Assembly: GCA_963930645.1 (NCBI GenBank) | Contig: OZ005649.1 | Coordinates: 42,298,275 to 42,362,274, forward strand | Direction of reading: 5' to 3' | DNA length: 64,000 nucleotides | Source: Salticus scenicus | Taxonomy: Eukaryota > Arthropoda > Arachnida > Araneae > Salticidae | Shown here: in pieces, positions 22,414 to 32,295 of the stretch | Position numbering within the stretch: position 1 is the first letter of the stretch | How the letters are laid out: each line of letters opens with the position of its first letter | Program-made: the position numbers and the translations under genes | The notes under the pieces: model-generated | Told to the model about the DNA's origin: nothing | What the model saw: the letters and a program-made list of their open reading frames with translations, nothing else | Databases searched by the model: none

Positions 22414-22644
22414 TTAACCCTTTGCGGCGCAGGACATTTCGGATCATTTAAATTATACTGCCACCGGAATTCATCAACTAAATTAAACTAAACGAAATTT
22501 TAAATTTTAAGGTTAAAAAAAACAGGCCTTTTCTGATATGTTATAAACGTAAATTTTTGCTAAAATATTTCCGGGATGAATTTTTGCAGCTGGATCTTAA
22601 ATTTTGCGTCCTCGCAGCGAGGACAGCGCGCGTTAAGGGGTTAA
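22414..22644. mobile_element. TTAA-flanked MITE (inverted copy of 18247 element)
   Basis: TTAA at 22414-22417 and 22641-22644; CCCTTTGCGGCGCAGG at the left and GCGAGGACAGCGCGCG at the right. Close match, reverse-complemented, to 18247-18476. Confidence 0.85.
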
Positions 22645-22736
22645 AATGTTTTAGTGATTTCTTAAATAAGATCAATTTATTAGGCCTAAATATTCATAAT
22701 GTTTTACTCATTTCTTTATATATATATATACATATA

Positions 22737-23689
22737 CAGTGAAACCCCGATCTATCGTTCTCGCATTGATCGTTTTATTACTATGGTCCCTGCCAAACTG
22801 TATTTAAATAATGTTAACGAAACCCGCATGTATCGTTCTTCAAAAAATCATTTTTCCGCATTCATCGTTGTAAAATTTTTCTTCTGACTGAAATGAAATT
22901 GAAAATCAAGCGATTCCGTATGGCATTGAAACTAAGATTACTTCATTTGTCCTAAAAAATCTCTTTTCCTCCTAAACGGAGGATCGAAATTGGGATGGCA
23001 AATCTCCGGACCATCCTCAAAAGTGAGTTCCAGACCGTCACCATTTGCCTATATCGTAGCACTAATGCGAAGTAAAACTCAATCAACCTCAACTACTCAA
23101 CCTTATGCTGTTTTAGGTGAACAGGAATCATGTTGATATTGTAACATGTGTCTATGAATTACTGAATACGGATCGTGTGTTTTTGCTTGGAGAATAAGTG
23201 ATTCTACTTTGTGTAAAGAGGAGAATGGATGCATCCAGTATGGCCAGCTACTACATTTTTTCACATTCCAGAGGATGAGCATCGCCAGTACCAAGTGTGT
23301 CTGACGTAATTACGGCATTTGAAAATGCACGATTTTTTTTATTTTTTTTATGCGCATGAAATTCCACAAAAGGACCAGAAAATGTTGTAAATGTAGAAAA
23401 TCCCCGTTTAATTTATAAAACAAACAAAATATCCAACATAAAATTACTGATTTTTAAAAATAAATATCACTCAATGTTCTAGTACTTTGAATTATTTCTT
23501 TGACAGTTTGGAGAGTAACAAATTAGTTTTTATTTGTAGTATACTACATATATTGCGTCTATTATTTCGTAAACATTGGTTTATTTGTGTTTTGACTTTA
23601 ACCCGCATTCATAGTTTTCCCGCTTTCATCGTTTTTTTTTTTTTTTTTTTCACGTATTCCATGAAAAATGATGGATTGAGGTTCTACTG
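22737..23689. mobile_element. Non-coding DNA transposon with pogo/Tigger-like ends
   Basis: The left end is CAGTGAAACCCCGATCTATC and the right end is GATGGATTGAGGTTCTACTG; both are flanked by TA. The CAGT-GAACC-type terminus and TA target are typical of the pogo/Tigger group. Repeats of ACCCGCAT/TATCGTT-like motifs lie just inside both ends. No transposase could be recognised; the minus frame at 23103-23294 shows no known motif. The element is probably internally decayed or non-autonomous. Confidence 0.75.
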
Positions 23690-23718
23690 TATATATCTTT
23701 AGGCCTAAGTCACAATAT

Positions 23719-23900
23719 CAGAGCTGCCAACCAAATCCGGCAAATTGTTAGTACCGCCCCTTTTCCTACACCAATAAATTTTTAGAGTAATTCTCTTCAA
23801 ATATATTTACGATGAATGAAGAAAACAAATACTCTAAAAATTAAGTGGTGTAGAAAAAGGGACGGTACTAACAATTTGCCGGATTAGGTTGGCAGCTCTG
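23719..23900. mobile_element. hAT-like MITE (CAGAGCTGCCAACC subfamily)
   Basis: 182 bp, TIR CAGAGCTGCCAACCAAATCC, flanked by CAATAT on both sides (6 bp). Nearly identical to the copy inserted in the Jockey gag at 29830-30011, which implies recent activity of this subfamily. Confidence 0.9.
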
Positions 23901-23957
23901 CAATATTTTAGTTATTCATAGGATAAAAATACATTAAATCAAACAAAGAACATTAAA

Positions 23958-24243
23958 TTAACATTTTCATTAAATCTGTAAATCCGCCAGTGGGCGACTC
24001 TTTCGCAAATTGTATGTTATTTATTTCATACGAATATACCAAATATTCATATTTGTACAATCAATATACTATGCATACAACTACTTTGGTTAGAAAGAAT
24101 ATTATTATAATATGCATATCCATTTGTAATATAAATATGAATACAGAAAATTTTGTCTTGAAATGTTGAAACTCGGGAGAATAATGCCTACAGGCGGGCC
24201 TTACTTGCAAAAAGATAAAAGCATACGATCGCGAAAGTGTTAA
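23958..24243. mobile_element. TTAA-flanked MITE, CACTTTCGCGACCGC family, left end deleted
   Basis: TTAACATTTTC at 23958, but the next ~40 bases of the family are missing. The right end is CGATCGCGAAAGTG with TTAA at 24240-24243. Confidence 0.75.
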
Positions 24244-24488
24244 TTATTGGGTCAATTATAGTTTTCTAGATTAATAAAGTGCTGAAGTTAAAGCTCCTCT
24301 TTTGACCAATGCCCGAACCATAATCACAAAGGAAATATAACTAAAAAATGCATTTACTAAAATAAGTAATTAATATTACAAGGGTATCCAGTAAAGTAGG
24401 TAATTTTACTATAAGAATGTATTGTCCATGTTATAACCTGATAGATATTAAGCGAAAATATAACTTAAATTGTGGAAATTTTCAGAAA
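24244..24488. other. AT-rich spacer, no gene seen
   Basis: Nothing recognisable between the two MITEs. Confidence 0.4.
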
Positions 24489-24614
24489 CAGAGCTGCCAA
24501 CCTAACCGGCAAATTTTTAGTTCCGCCCATTTTTCTACACAACTAAATTATTAGAGTAATTCTCGTCAAATATATTTACGAGGAATTAAGAAAACAAATT
24601 AGGTTGGCAGTTCT
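24489..24614. mobile_element. hAT-like MITE, internally deleted
   Basis: CAGAGCTGCCAACC at the left and GGTTGGCAGTTCT at the right, with CAGAAA duplicated at 24483-24488 and 24615-24620. It is about 55 bp shorter than 23719-23900 because much of the right arm is gone. Confidence 0.8.
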
Positions 24615-25094
24615 CAGAAATAAAATGTTGTATTTTAAATTTTATTTGAAATATAAATTTTTGCTTAACTCATTACTCGCCAAGCTTTCATTTTGAGAAA
24701 CTTTCACCAAGAGATTTTCTCTATAATTAATTAAGGTAAATACATATATTTTTAATTCTTTTCACTGAAAATTGAAGTGCCTAGTTTCGTTCATAATTTT
24801 TTCGAAACGTTTGTAATAAAATATAATTTGCTTTAATTTATTTAAGTAAAATCGCCTGTTTTTACTGCATAAAGAAATCACTAAAAGTAACTCAGGGAAT
24901 TAGAATAATTGAATATAAAAGAAAACAGTTGTACCTACCTATCGTTCTGTTGTTAGTACTCACACCTTTTTCACACCACACTGCTTAATTTTCGAGTAGT
25001 TCTCTTCAGATATAATTATGATTAAATAAGAAAAAAAAAAACTCTTTAAAAGAAGTGGTGTAAAAAAAAAAAAAAAAAAAAAAAAAAGCTGGTA
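24615..25094. other. AT-rich DNA with MITE fragment and poly(A)
   Basis: 24950-25060 resembles the inner part of the CCCGCC/TTTTCACACCAC MITE group without clear ends. An A run lies at about 25058-25087. Confidence 0.45.
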
Positions 25095-25608
25095 TTAACA
25101 TTTTCGCAACCGCTGACGTAGATTCAAGTCATTTGAAAATCTGTAATGCGTCTTTGGGCGTTTCTTTCGCTATTTGTATGTTGTTTATTTCTTAAGTATA
25201 TTCCCAATATCACATTTTTCCCATAAAATATACTACGGATAAAAATATTTTGATTAGAAAGAATATAATTATAATGTATATGCATACTTGCCAACATACT
25301 AATTAATATTCCGTAGTGTTGTTAGCCACGCCTTCTTTTTCACACCAGTATCTTTTTAGTGTATTTTTCTTCTTATTTAATTGTAATTGCCCTTGGAGAC
25401 TATTACTCTAAAAATTTAATGGTGTAAAAAGAGGACGGGAGTAGAGACACTACGGAATATTAATTAGGATGTTGGTAAGTATGTATATGTATTATTCAAA
25501 TGTGAATACAAAATATATTGTTTTGAAATATTGTAACTTGGGAGAATAACGCCTACAGGTGGACATTACTATCAAAAAGAAAAAAACATGCGGTCACGAA
25601 AGTGTTAA
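25095..25608. mobile_element. TTAA-flanked MITE with nested hAT-like MITE
   Basis: TTAA at 25095-25098 and 25605-25608; TIRs CATTTTCGCAACCGC and GCGGTCACGAAAGTG. The body is interrupted at 25283-25483. Confidence 0.85.
25283..25483. mobile_element. hAT-like MITE (CATACTTGCC subfamily) nested in TTAA MITE
   Basis: TIR CATACTTGCCAACATAC and the inverse ending GGTAAGTATG; TATATG on both sides (6 bp). This gives an order: the TTAA element inserted first. Confidence 0.85.
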
Positions 25609-25628
25609 CAATACTACTGTACATTAAT

Positions 25629-25824
25629 CATAGCTGCCAATATTTTAATCTATTCCGAAGTACTTTTAGCCCGCCTTTATTTCGCACCACTTTATTTATA
25701 GAAAAAAATTCTCCAATGCATAACTTTGATAAAATAAGACAAAAGTACTTTTTAAAAATAAGTGGTACGAAATAATGGCGGGGCTAAAAATACCCCTGAA
25801 TAAATTAAAATATTGGCAGCTATG
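25629..25824. mobile_element. hAT-like palindromic MITE, complete
   Basis: 196 bp, TIR CATAGCTGCCAATATTTTAA, 7-bp flanks CATTAAT. This is the best intact reference copy for the split element at 554-1778. Confidence 0.9.
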
Positions 25825-27087
25825 CATTAATAAGTACGTTCGCAGTTATGTATATATACGTAGATAGATAGATATATGATACAGATATATAGATACAGAA
25901 ATAGATATATATGAGTGCTAACTAGTATGCATACACATAAAAATGTATTTATCATAAAATAAAAACTATCTTTTAGTTCCACTCTGTAGAGGTTAAATTG
26001 ATCGATGACCAAAGTTCACAGTAACCTGAGAAATGCTTTACGAAATCTATCATCCTCGGGTATTGAGTTGCTGATACTAAATGGGGTTTGGATTATGAAA
26101 ATATGCGCGTGTGAATTCCTTTATAGAGAGAAATTTTTGATATATTAAATAATATTTTAGTCCAATGCTTATCAAAAATTTTAAGCAAAAATTTTAATAA
26201 AATAGTTTTATTAATTTTAATTTCTAACAAAGTTTGTAAATTTCGTAATTTCTCTACCACCACGTTTATGTATGAATTTTTGATACAAAATAAGCGTATA
26301 TATATATATATAAAAGTGGAAGAAAAGGCCTTATAAAAAGGCGTATTCATGTAAACCCTATCTAATTAAATTAAACATTTGTAATTTTGAAAATTTCTTT
26401 CTAAATATATATTATTATATTTTTTTTTTTATATATCTTTTGCCTTAAAAAGTTTACTTTTAATTAATATAAAAAATTACTTTTTAATATAATTAAAAAG
26501 ATTACTTTTAATTAATTTAATTAATATAAAATTATATTAATAAAGTTAAGAATAACCAGTAAATGTTAAATTTCTTATTTCATATAATTTTTAATCACAA
26601 TATCACTCTCTACCATTCGTAAATAATTATATAATTTGAATTTTCTTATTTTACATACAATCAGGATATTTTTATTGATTAGTGCTAATGAGAAGGAACG
26701 ATATGAATCTTATTAATGAAAATGATGTATAACATTACAGAATTAAGAACTACAAGAAAGGCTGTTGTAAAAAAATAGCACAATTAGTTTTGTTCAACAA
26801 TACTATAACCCACAGACATTGTTTCAATTTAGAAAATAGTAAAAAAAAAATTTTTTTAATAAGTTTTCTACAATATACATCGGTGCTACATGGAGACGAG
26901 CTTCAGATGTATTAACTAATAGGTCTACAGATGCAAGGTCACAGATGTCTGATTTTTAGATTAGATATTCACATGCATTAACTATTAAGGCGCTCTTCCG
27001 TTGCAGTAAGAGAAATATACTGACACCGGAAAATTTTGGTTGGTTATATTTATAGAAATTTAAAATAACTCTTACCCGATTTCTCAT
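25825..27087. other. AT-rich DNA, no gene seen
   Basis: Degenerate (GATA)n/(TA)n at 25847-25912 and (TA)n at 26296-26312. The frames at 25827-26012 and 26093-26350 (minus) are AT-driven. Confidence 0.5.
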
Positions 27088-27111
27088 TCGTTGATTTAAA
27101 TTCCTGCTTAG

Positions 27112-28060
27112 GTGGGGATAAGACGCGTTTTAGAGTTGCTCCCAAGCCAATCCCGCCAAATGGCGGAAGCTTCCGAGGATGATGTCACGGATACATTAGC
27201 TCTGAGAGGCTCTTTTCAAAGTCAATGTTCGAGGACTAATGAAGATCAGTTGATTACCAATTCAATTATTGATCATGAGAACAGCATCGATGATTCCCTG
27301 ATACCTAGGGGGTCCTTTTCAGGACCGTAGTCCGAAGGTCGGTACGGATCTATCGAATGCTAGTACTTCTCTTACTTCTACTTACACCGAATCCTAGGGA
27401 ACAAGATGATGCTAAACACTTTTTCAAGGGAAGGCGCTTCACTAATTTATGACTACTGAAACTTTTCTACAATGCTGGAAAATATAATGAAATCAAAAGT
27501 ATTATGATTGAACGCCTATCAGATAATGACTATGAGAAAAGTTCTTAAACTTCAAATTTACTCCATATGACCCCAACTGCAATAAAAGAACATCTGGATT
27601 GTTAAAAGACTTCACTGCGACTCATATTCGTTATATCATTCCCGAGTTTCCAAATTTCCGTATTAGATACGGTACTATTGAAACTACTGATTGGACCAGA
27701 GATGAAGCAAACATCGAAAAGATGGATGCTAGCCAGGTATCTGATGATAATTTAGATTCACAAAACCGTACTAACATTCCTACCCACAACACTAACGCAA
27801 CTAAAATTACATGTACTTACTAAAAAAAAAAAAATTGACTCTCTCAGACCCTCTTACAAAAATTGTAAAATTAATAGTAATTACGCCATATCTACTCATA
27901 AGAGATTTGAAGCTTTAGCTGAAAATGAACTTTTTGATTTAGCGGCTTCACTTTATGGCGCCTGCAATAATCCCTCAGATTTCAATCTTCCTGAAGAAAA
28001 TAAGTTAATTGAAAATGTACTTTCTGATCAAAAGGCACCACTAGGTGGCGCCAGCAAACA
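27112..28060 (+). pseudogene. Jockey-type LINE ORF1 (gag), N-terminal part, frameshifted
   Basis: A likely gag start is the ATG at 27160 (MAEASEDDV), in a frame open from 27112 to 27330. Coding-like sequence then continues in shifting frames. One reads FYNAGKYNEIKSIMIERLS near 27462-27520. Another, at 27599-27823, has no recognisable domain. ENELFDLAASLYGA follows at about 27922-27963. Composition here is more GC-rich than its surroundings. The link to the downstream gag domain is by position and the same strand; a Jockey gag usually has such a poorly conserved N-terminal part. Several frameshifts and stops make it dead. The N-terminal assignment is inference. Confidence 0.5.
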
Positions 28061-29251
28061 GTCCTCTATAGAGACTCTCGATAGAGAGAGACTGGACATT
28101 GATGCGCCGGCTTTTTGATGAAATTCTCCATTTTAGTGCCAGTTGCTCCATTGCTTATCATTACGCTGATAAGAACTATGAAACTATACATATGAGATAA
28201 TTAATCCTAACATATGAGATAATTACTTTATTTATTTGCTAGCTATTAGTTTTTAGTCCTGTTGCGCAATATATTTAAAAAATAAGATCTCAATGTATTT
28301 TCCTGATATATTTTAAAATAAATATTTAAATAATTATATAAAAATATATCTTTTGATTTTTTGCTAGTACGCAATGTATCAGATTTCTTAAAATAATTTA
28401 ATAAAAATAAAGGAAATAAGGTGTATATTATTTGCTAACATATAAAATATAAATTTCTTTTAAATAATAATTGCTATAATAAATTTTATAAATAATATTT
28501 AAATAAGTAATTATTTTTATTTACATAATATTTAAAAAAAAAAAAAAAAAAAAAAAAAATCGATGAAATAAGCAAATGTAAATAAAATAAATAAAAACGT
28601 TGTTTAATTTCTAAAGCTATTAGTTAATATTTTTACAAATTATATTTAATAAAATTTTTATTTTTAATATTTAACGAAGTCATTATTATTAATAATGCGT
28701 AATTGAAAAAAATAAAATATGTATTTTTAGCTTGTAAAAATATTACGTAAATATTTTTATAAAATAACAAAAAAATAATTTCTGTTCTTCTGCCGTAGTT
28801 TTACATTTATTCACGAATTACTTGACAAAAACTAAGATTACCATATTTTTGTTCTAATTTTTATATATAGAATGTATGTCCTCAGAAAAAATAAGGTAGA
28901 ATTACTTTAATTAAGGTAGAATTGCTTTCACAATCAACGTATTTTGCTTAATATAGAAATATACAACAAAAAATTCCTCTGTTTTCCGATAGGAATTGAA
29001 AAAGTAACCATGTCGAAGGTTAAAATAAAATTCGTTTTTCTTCAAATTATTTTTCTCTAAGACGAAAAAAATCACATATTTATATTCTGCATTACTCTCT
29101 GCACAAATTTAGCACAATTTCCTTTCATTTATGTTGTATAGTAAAGCGTCAATCGCGAAAAAAAAGCATGAAGTTCTACGGGGACAGCTCCGAATTGGCA
29201 CTAAAATGGCCGACTTTCGGTCAATGACCAGTCTCTCTATATATAGGGTCC
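28033..29251. mobile_element. AT-rich element with inverted ends inserted in the Jockey gag
   Basis: AGAGAGACTGGACATTGA and CCATTTTAGTGCCAGTTG (28087-28148) face the inverse CAATTCGGAGCTG-side sequence CAATGACCAGTCTCTC at 29165-29250. They bound about 1 kb of very AT-rich sequence with an A run at 28532-28559. Upstream and downstream lie parts of the same gag, so this looks like a DNA element that opened ORF1. Exact ends and target duplication are uncertain. Confidence 0.5.
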
Positions 29252-29829
29252 CTAGTCCCTAAAACCAGTCAAACTAAGAAAATGTCTTCAAGAAAAGGCC
29301 GCTTTATCACTGTAAAATGTGGAAACAAAAAACAGCTACTCAGGAATCTCGAAAAGGCCTTAGGACATTGCAATTTCATTGCTACACCTGCGGGTGATTT
29401 CCTTAAATTTCCCCCTAAATCTAATGATTACATAACGACATTACTGAGAAGCTTTCAGAAATGAAAGTACAATATTATCTTAAAAAGAGGAAAGAACAAC
29501 CCCCAATTAAAATTGTCACCAGATGAGTCCCAGTTGAAACTATTCAATTATATATTGAGGATGCCTTATCTAAATTAAATTATGACGATATAAAAATTAA
29601 TCAATTAGTCAGTTTAAACCTAAAAAAACACTTCCTCTCTTCCAAATTCAGTTAAATGACTCCGAACATACTGAATCAATTTTACAATTAAACAAACTTT
29701 TGTATTACAAAATCCAAATTGAACAATATAAAACCCCACCCGAACACTTCATTGTTATCGGTGTCAGATGTATTTTCACACTTCTAAAAACTGTCACATG
29801 AAAGTGAGATGTATTCGATGATCTGATGA

Positions 29830-30011
29830 CAGAGCTGCCAACCAAATCCGGCAAATTTTTAGTACCGCCCCTTTTCCTACACCAATAAATTTTTAGAGTA
29901 ATTCTCTTCAAATATATTTACGATGAATGAAGAAAACAAATACTCTAAAAATTAAGTGGTGTAGAAAAAGGGGCGGTACTAATAATTTGCCGGATTAGGT
30001 TGGCAGCTCTG
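29830..30011. mobile_element. hAT-like MITE inserted in gag
   Basis: 182 bp, TIR CAGAGCTGCCAACC, TGATGA at 29824-29829 and 30012-30017. Removing it and one repeat restores the knuckle reading frame, so both ends are certain. Confidence 0.95.
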
Positions 30012-30139
30012 TGATGAGCATCCCACTAAAGATTGCCCTCTTGGAGAGAAAGAAATGAATCCTGTTTGCTGCAATTGTGGTGGGAATCATTTAGCTAACT
30101 ACAAAGGATGCCCCTCCAGAAAATAAAAATAAGTGTCAT

Positions 30140-30304
30140 CAGTGGCGGATCCAGAACTTGACTTTTGGGTGGAGGCTAAGATTTTTCAAAGTGTTATTCT
30201 AGACCAATAAAAAATTTAAAATTCAATATTCAATTGTGAAGGTCAGTGTTTTGGGGGGGGGGGGGCTTCATCCCCCTAGCCCCCCCCCCTTAAATCCGCC
30301 ACTG
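30140..30304. mobile_element. hAT-like MITE (CAGTGGCGGATCC) with 8-bp duplication
   Basis: 165 bp from CAGTGGCGGATCC to AAATCCGCCACTG, with a G13 run facing a C-rich tract. Flanks AGTGTCAT and AGTGTCAC match at seven of eight bases. Confidence 0.9.
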
Positions 30305-30610
30305 AGTGTCACATAACTAAAATTGTTCCTCCTGAAAAACGAAACTACCTTAAAAAATCCGAATTTTCCTCATTCGTCCAAGCCACACCCTCTGATCAAA
30401 AACTTGTTACGTACTCAAATTTACGAACTAATTCAAGAACTTTCTGATATCCTCAATGAAATAGCAACTGAATTTAATGTTAAGAACTTTAATGAACTAA
30501 TGATTAAACTTAGAATCGCACGTAATAAAATGAAAAACACTGACAATACCATTAATAAGTTAGCCATTCTCTGGGAGGCCCTCGAAGATAAAGTTTCTGA
30601 TCTTCCATAA

Positions 30611-30770
30611 TGTTTTTTTTTTTTTTCCTGGAACTTTGAAACTGCATTGTTTCTGTTAATTTTAATTAACTTTCCGACTGGTAACTTTTAACATTTTTTT
30701 TTTTTTTTTAATCATCAGGTATTTGTATTTATTCTCTTACTAAATATCTGGTTCGCTGATGTGTGGAGCA
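30611..30770 (+). repeat. Jockey ORF1-ORF2 junction remnant
   Basis: T-rich spacer with AATTAACTTTCCGACTGG, also found antisense near 20850. The LINE is cut here by the Tc1-like remnant. Confidence 0.45.
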
Positions 30771-31933
30771 ACTAATTTGGCCGCGGGAACTCGGCACTCA
30801 ACATATCTCGAAGGTTCAAGTCCAAAGTTTTGTCCGGAAATTTCATAAAACTAACGTTATTTTCAGTTAGCCCATAAATGGTTGAAACAGATTTATGCTC
30901 AGGCGCATTACCTTGCAACAAAATCAAATTTTGAGCCATAAGCTTATCTTTTAATGGAACAAAATTGTTAGAGAGTATATCTTGATAGTCAAAAGAGTTC
31001 ATATTACGTTTAGTGACTGCAATATTAGTCTTACCTCGAGCACAGAAATCTGCTTAAATCTTGACAGATCCTCCTCCTCGTACTTGATTTGAGAAATACG
31101 TAAGATCCTCTTCTAAATCATGCCAATAGTTTCGTAACCCATCATATCCATCTCAGTTAAATTTCTTTTCACCTGTGAACACTACTTTTCGCCAAAAACT
31201 GTTTTTTAAAACATTAGATGCTGCGAATTTCAATCTTCTTCAATGTGCCATTTTTGAAACTTAGATTTGCTTTTTAATTTTAAATATTTCGCGTTTTCCG
31301 CATGATTCAGGACATTTTTAACAGTTCTAGATGTTACTTGAAGCTTTAGAACCAATTTTATTGCTGATGAATATGCATTGTTTTTTACAGCCATTGTCGT
31401 AACACTTCTTTTCATTCTGGTTGATAGTTTTGAAGCCATTCCTCCCCTATTTTTTGTACCATATCTGCATGAATATGTGAAAAATTGATGAACTACAGTT
31501 TCAGACCTCTTGATTTTGCTAACGATTTGCCTTTCACTCATTCCACTTTCTCGAAATGCCAAGATTTTACCTTTTTCAATTTTACTCAGCAATTTTCCTC
31601 TACCCATAATCTCAGTTGATTCAACACTCAGCTAAATGATTGAAAAATGTTTCTTTTCATTCTAACAACTGTCCCGCACAAAACTATGCAAATGTGACGT
31701 CATCTCATTATGCAAGCAATCACTTTTAAAACTGGTCTTAAAGTTTTTTCCATTTGATTACATTACGCATTTTTACTTTATATCGAAAATAAACGTATTT
31801 TAAATTTTAAATTCATATTTTTTTTATTTCTTACATTTTATATATTAAATATAAAGTAATTTACAAAGATATTTTAATTTTTGAATGCAAACAAAAAAAT
31901 TCAATGGTGGTGTTAAAATTTTTTCCCTCACCG
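30771..31933 (-). pseudogene. Dead Tc1-like transposon (transposase remnant)
   Basis: On the minus strand the right end reads GGTGAGGGAAAAAATTTT next to TA (31934-31935), as in Tc1-type inverted repeats. The transposase begins MGRGKLLSKIEKG at 31607 and has the helix-turn-helix FRESGMSERQIVSKIKRS. It then frameshifts and continues as VFTGEKKFN, WHDLEEDLTY, GGGSV, and in the frame 30772-31002 as LLQGNAPEHKS and KTLDLNLRDM. The family pattern has Asp in the first (DEKKFN) and second (QDNAPxH) catalytic motifs; here both are Gly. The PDLNPIEN motif is also decayed. The left inverted repeat was not found. Not functional. Confidence 0.9.
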
Positions 31934-31935
31934 TA

Positions 31936-32264
31936 TAACCTGCATGCCAGATAAGTCAAATTAACACCAGAAATTTTAATGTACAGGAAAATTTAAATTT
32001 TTACGTGGTAATACTAAATTTTACGGTGTAAAGCAGATTTATGTTCTTTGCGAATCATACGGTAATATTATTTAATGAATATTTAAACTTTATATAAAGT
32101 AGTTTGTATAACCCTTACCACGATAGTTTATATTGAAATATCATAGATTATGCAGTTCACGAATGACTTTCCTCTCTGTTTTTAATGTTTCAATATAAAA
32201 TGATGTAGTTTCTTTTAATTCAGTTTGTTTGTCTGTGCGCTAGTTCATATTTATACTCTAATGT

Positions 32265-32295
<31 letters not shown>

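Larger units (their letters stand above)
29252..30610 (+). pseudogene. Jockey-clade LINE ORF1 (gag) with zinc knuckles, broken by two MITEs
   Basis: Gag proteins of Jockey-type LINEs bind the element RNA. The frame at 29282-29464 reads KGRFITVKCGNKKQLL...AGDFLKF, and downstream pieces read LYYKIQIEQYK, as in the region before the zinc fingers (PRE_C2HC). Next come CCHC knuckles: CYRCQMYFHTSKNC is intact, and CIR-stop-SDDEHPTKDC has a TGA in place of its second Cys. The third is CCNCGGNHLANYKGC. A hAT-like MITE (29830-30011) splits the second knuckle exactly at its TGATGA duplication. Another MITE (30140-30304) follows the third. The C-terminal frame 30323-30610 ends KVSDLP-stop. At least one further stop and frameshift occur. 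ORF2 is absent behind it. Confidence 0.85.
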
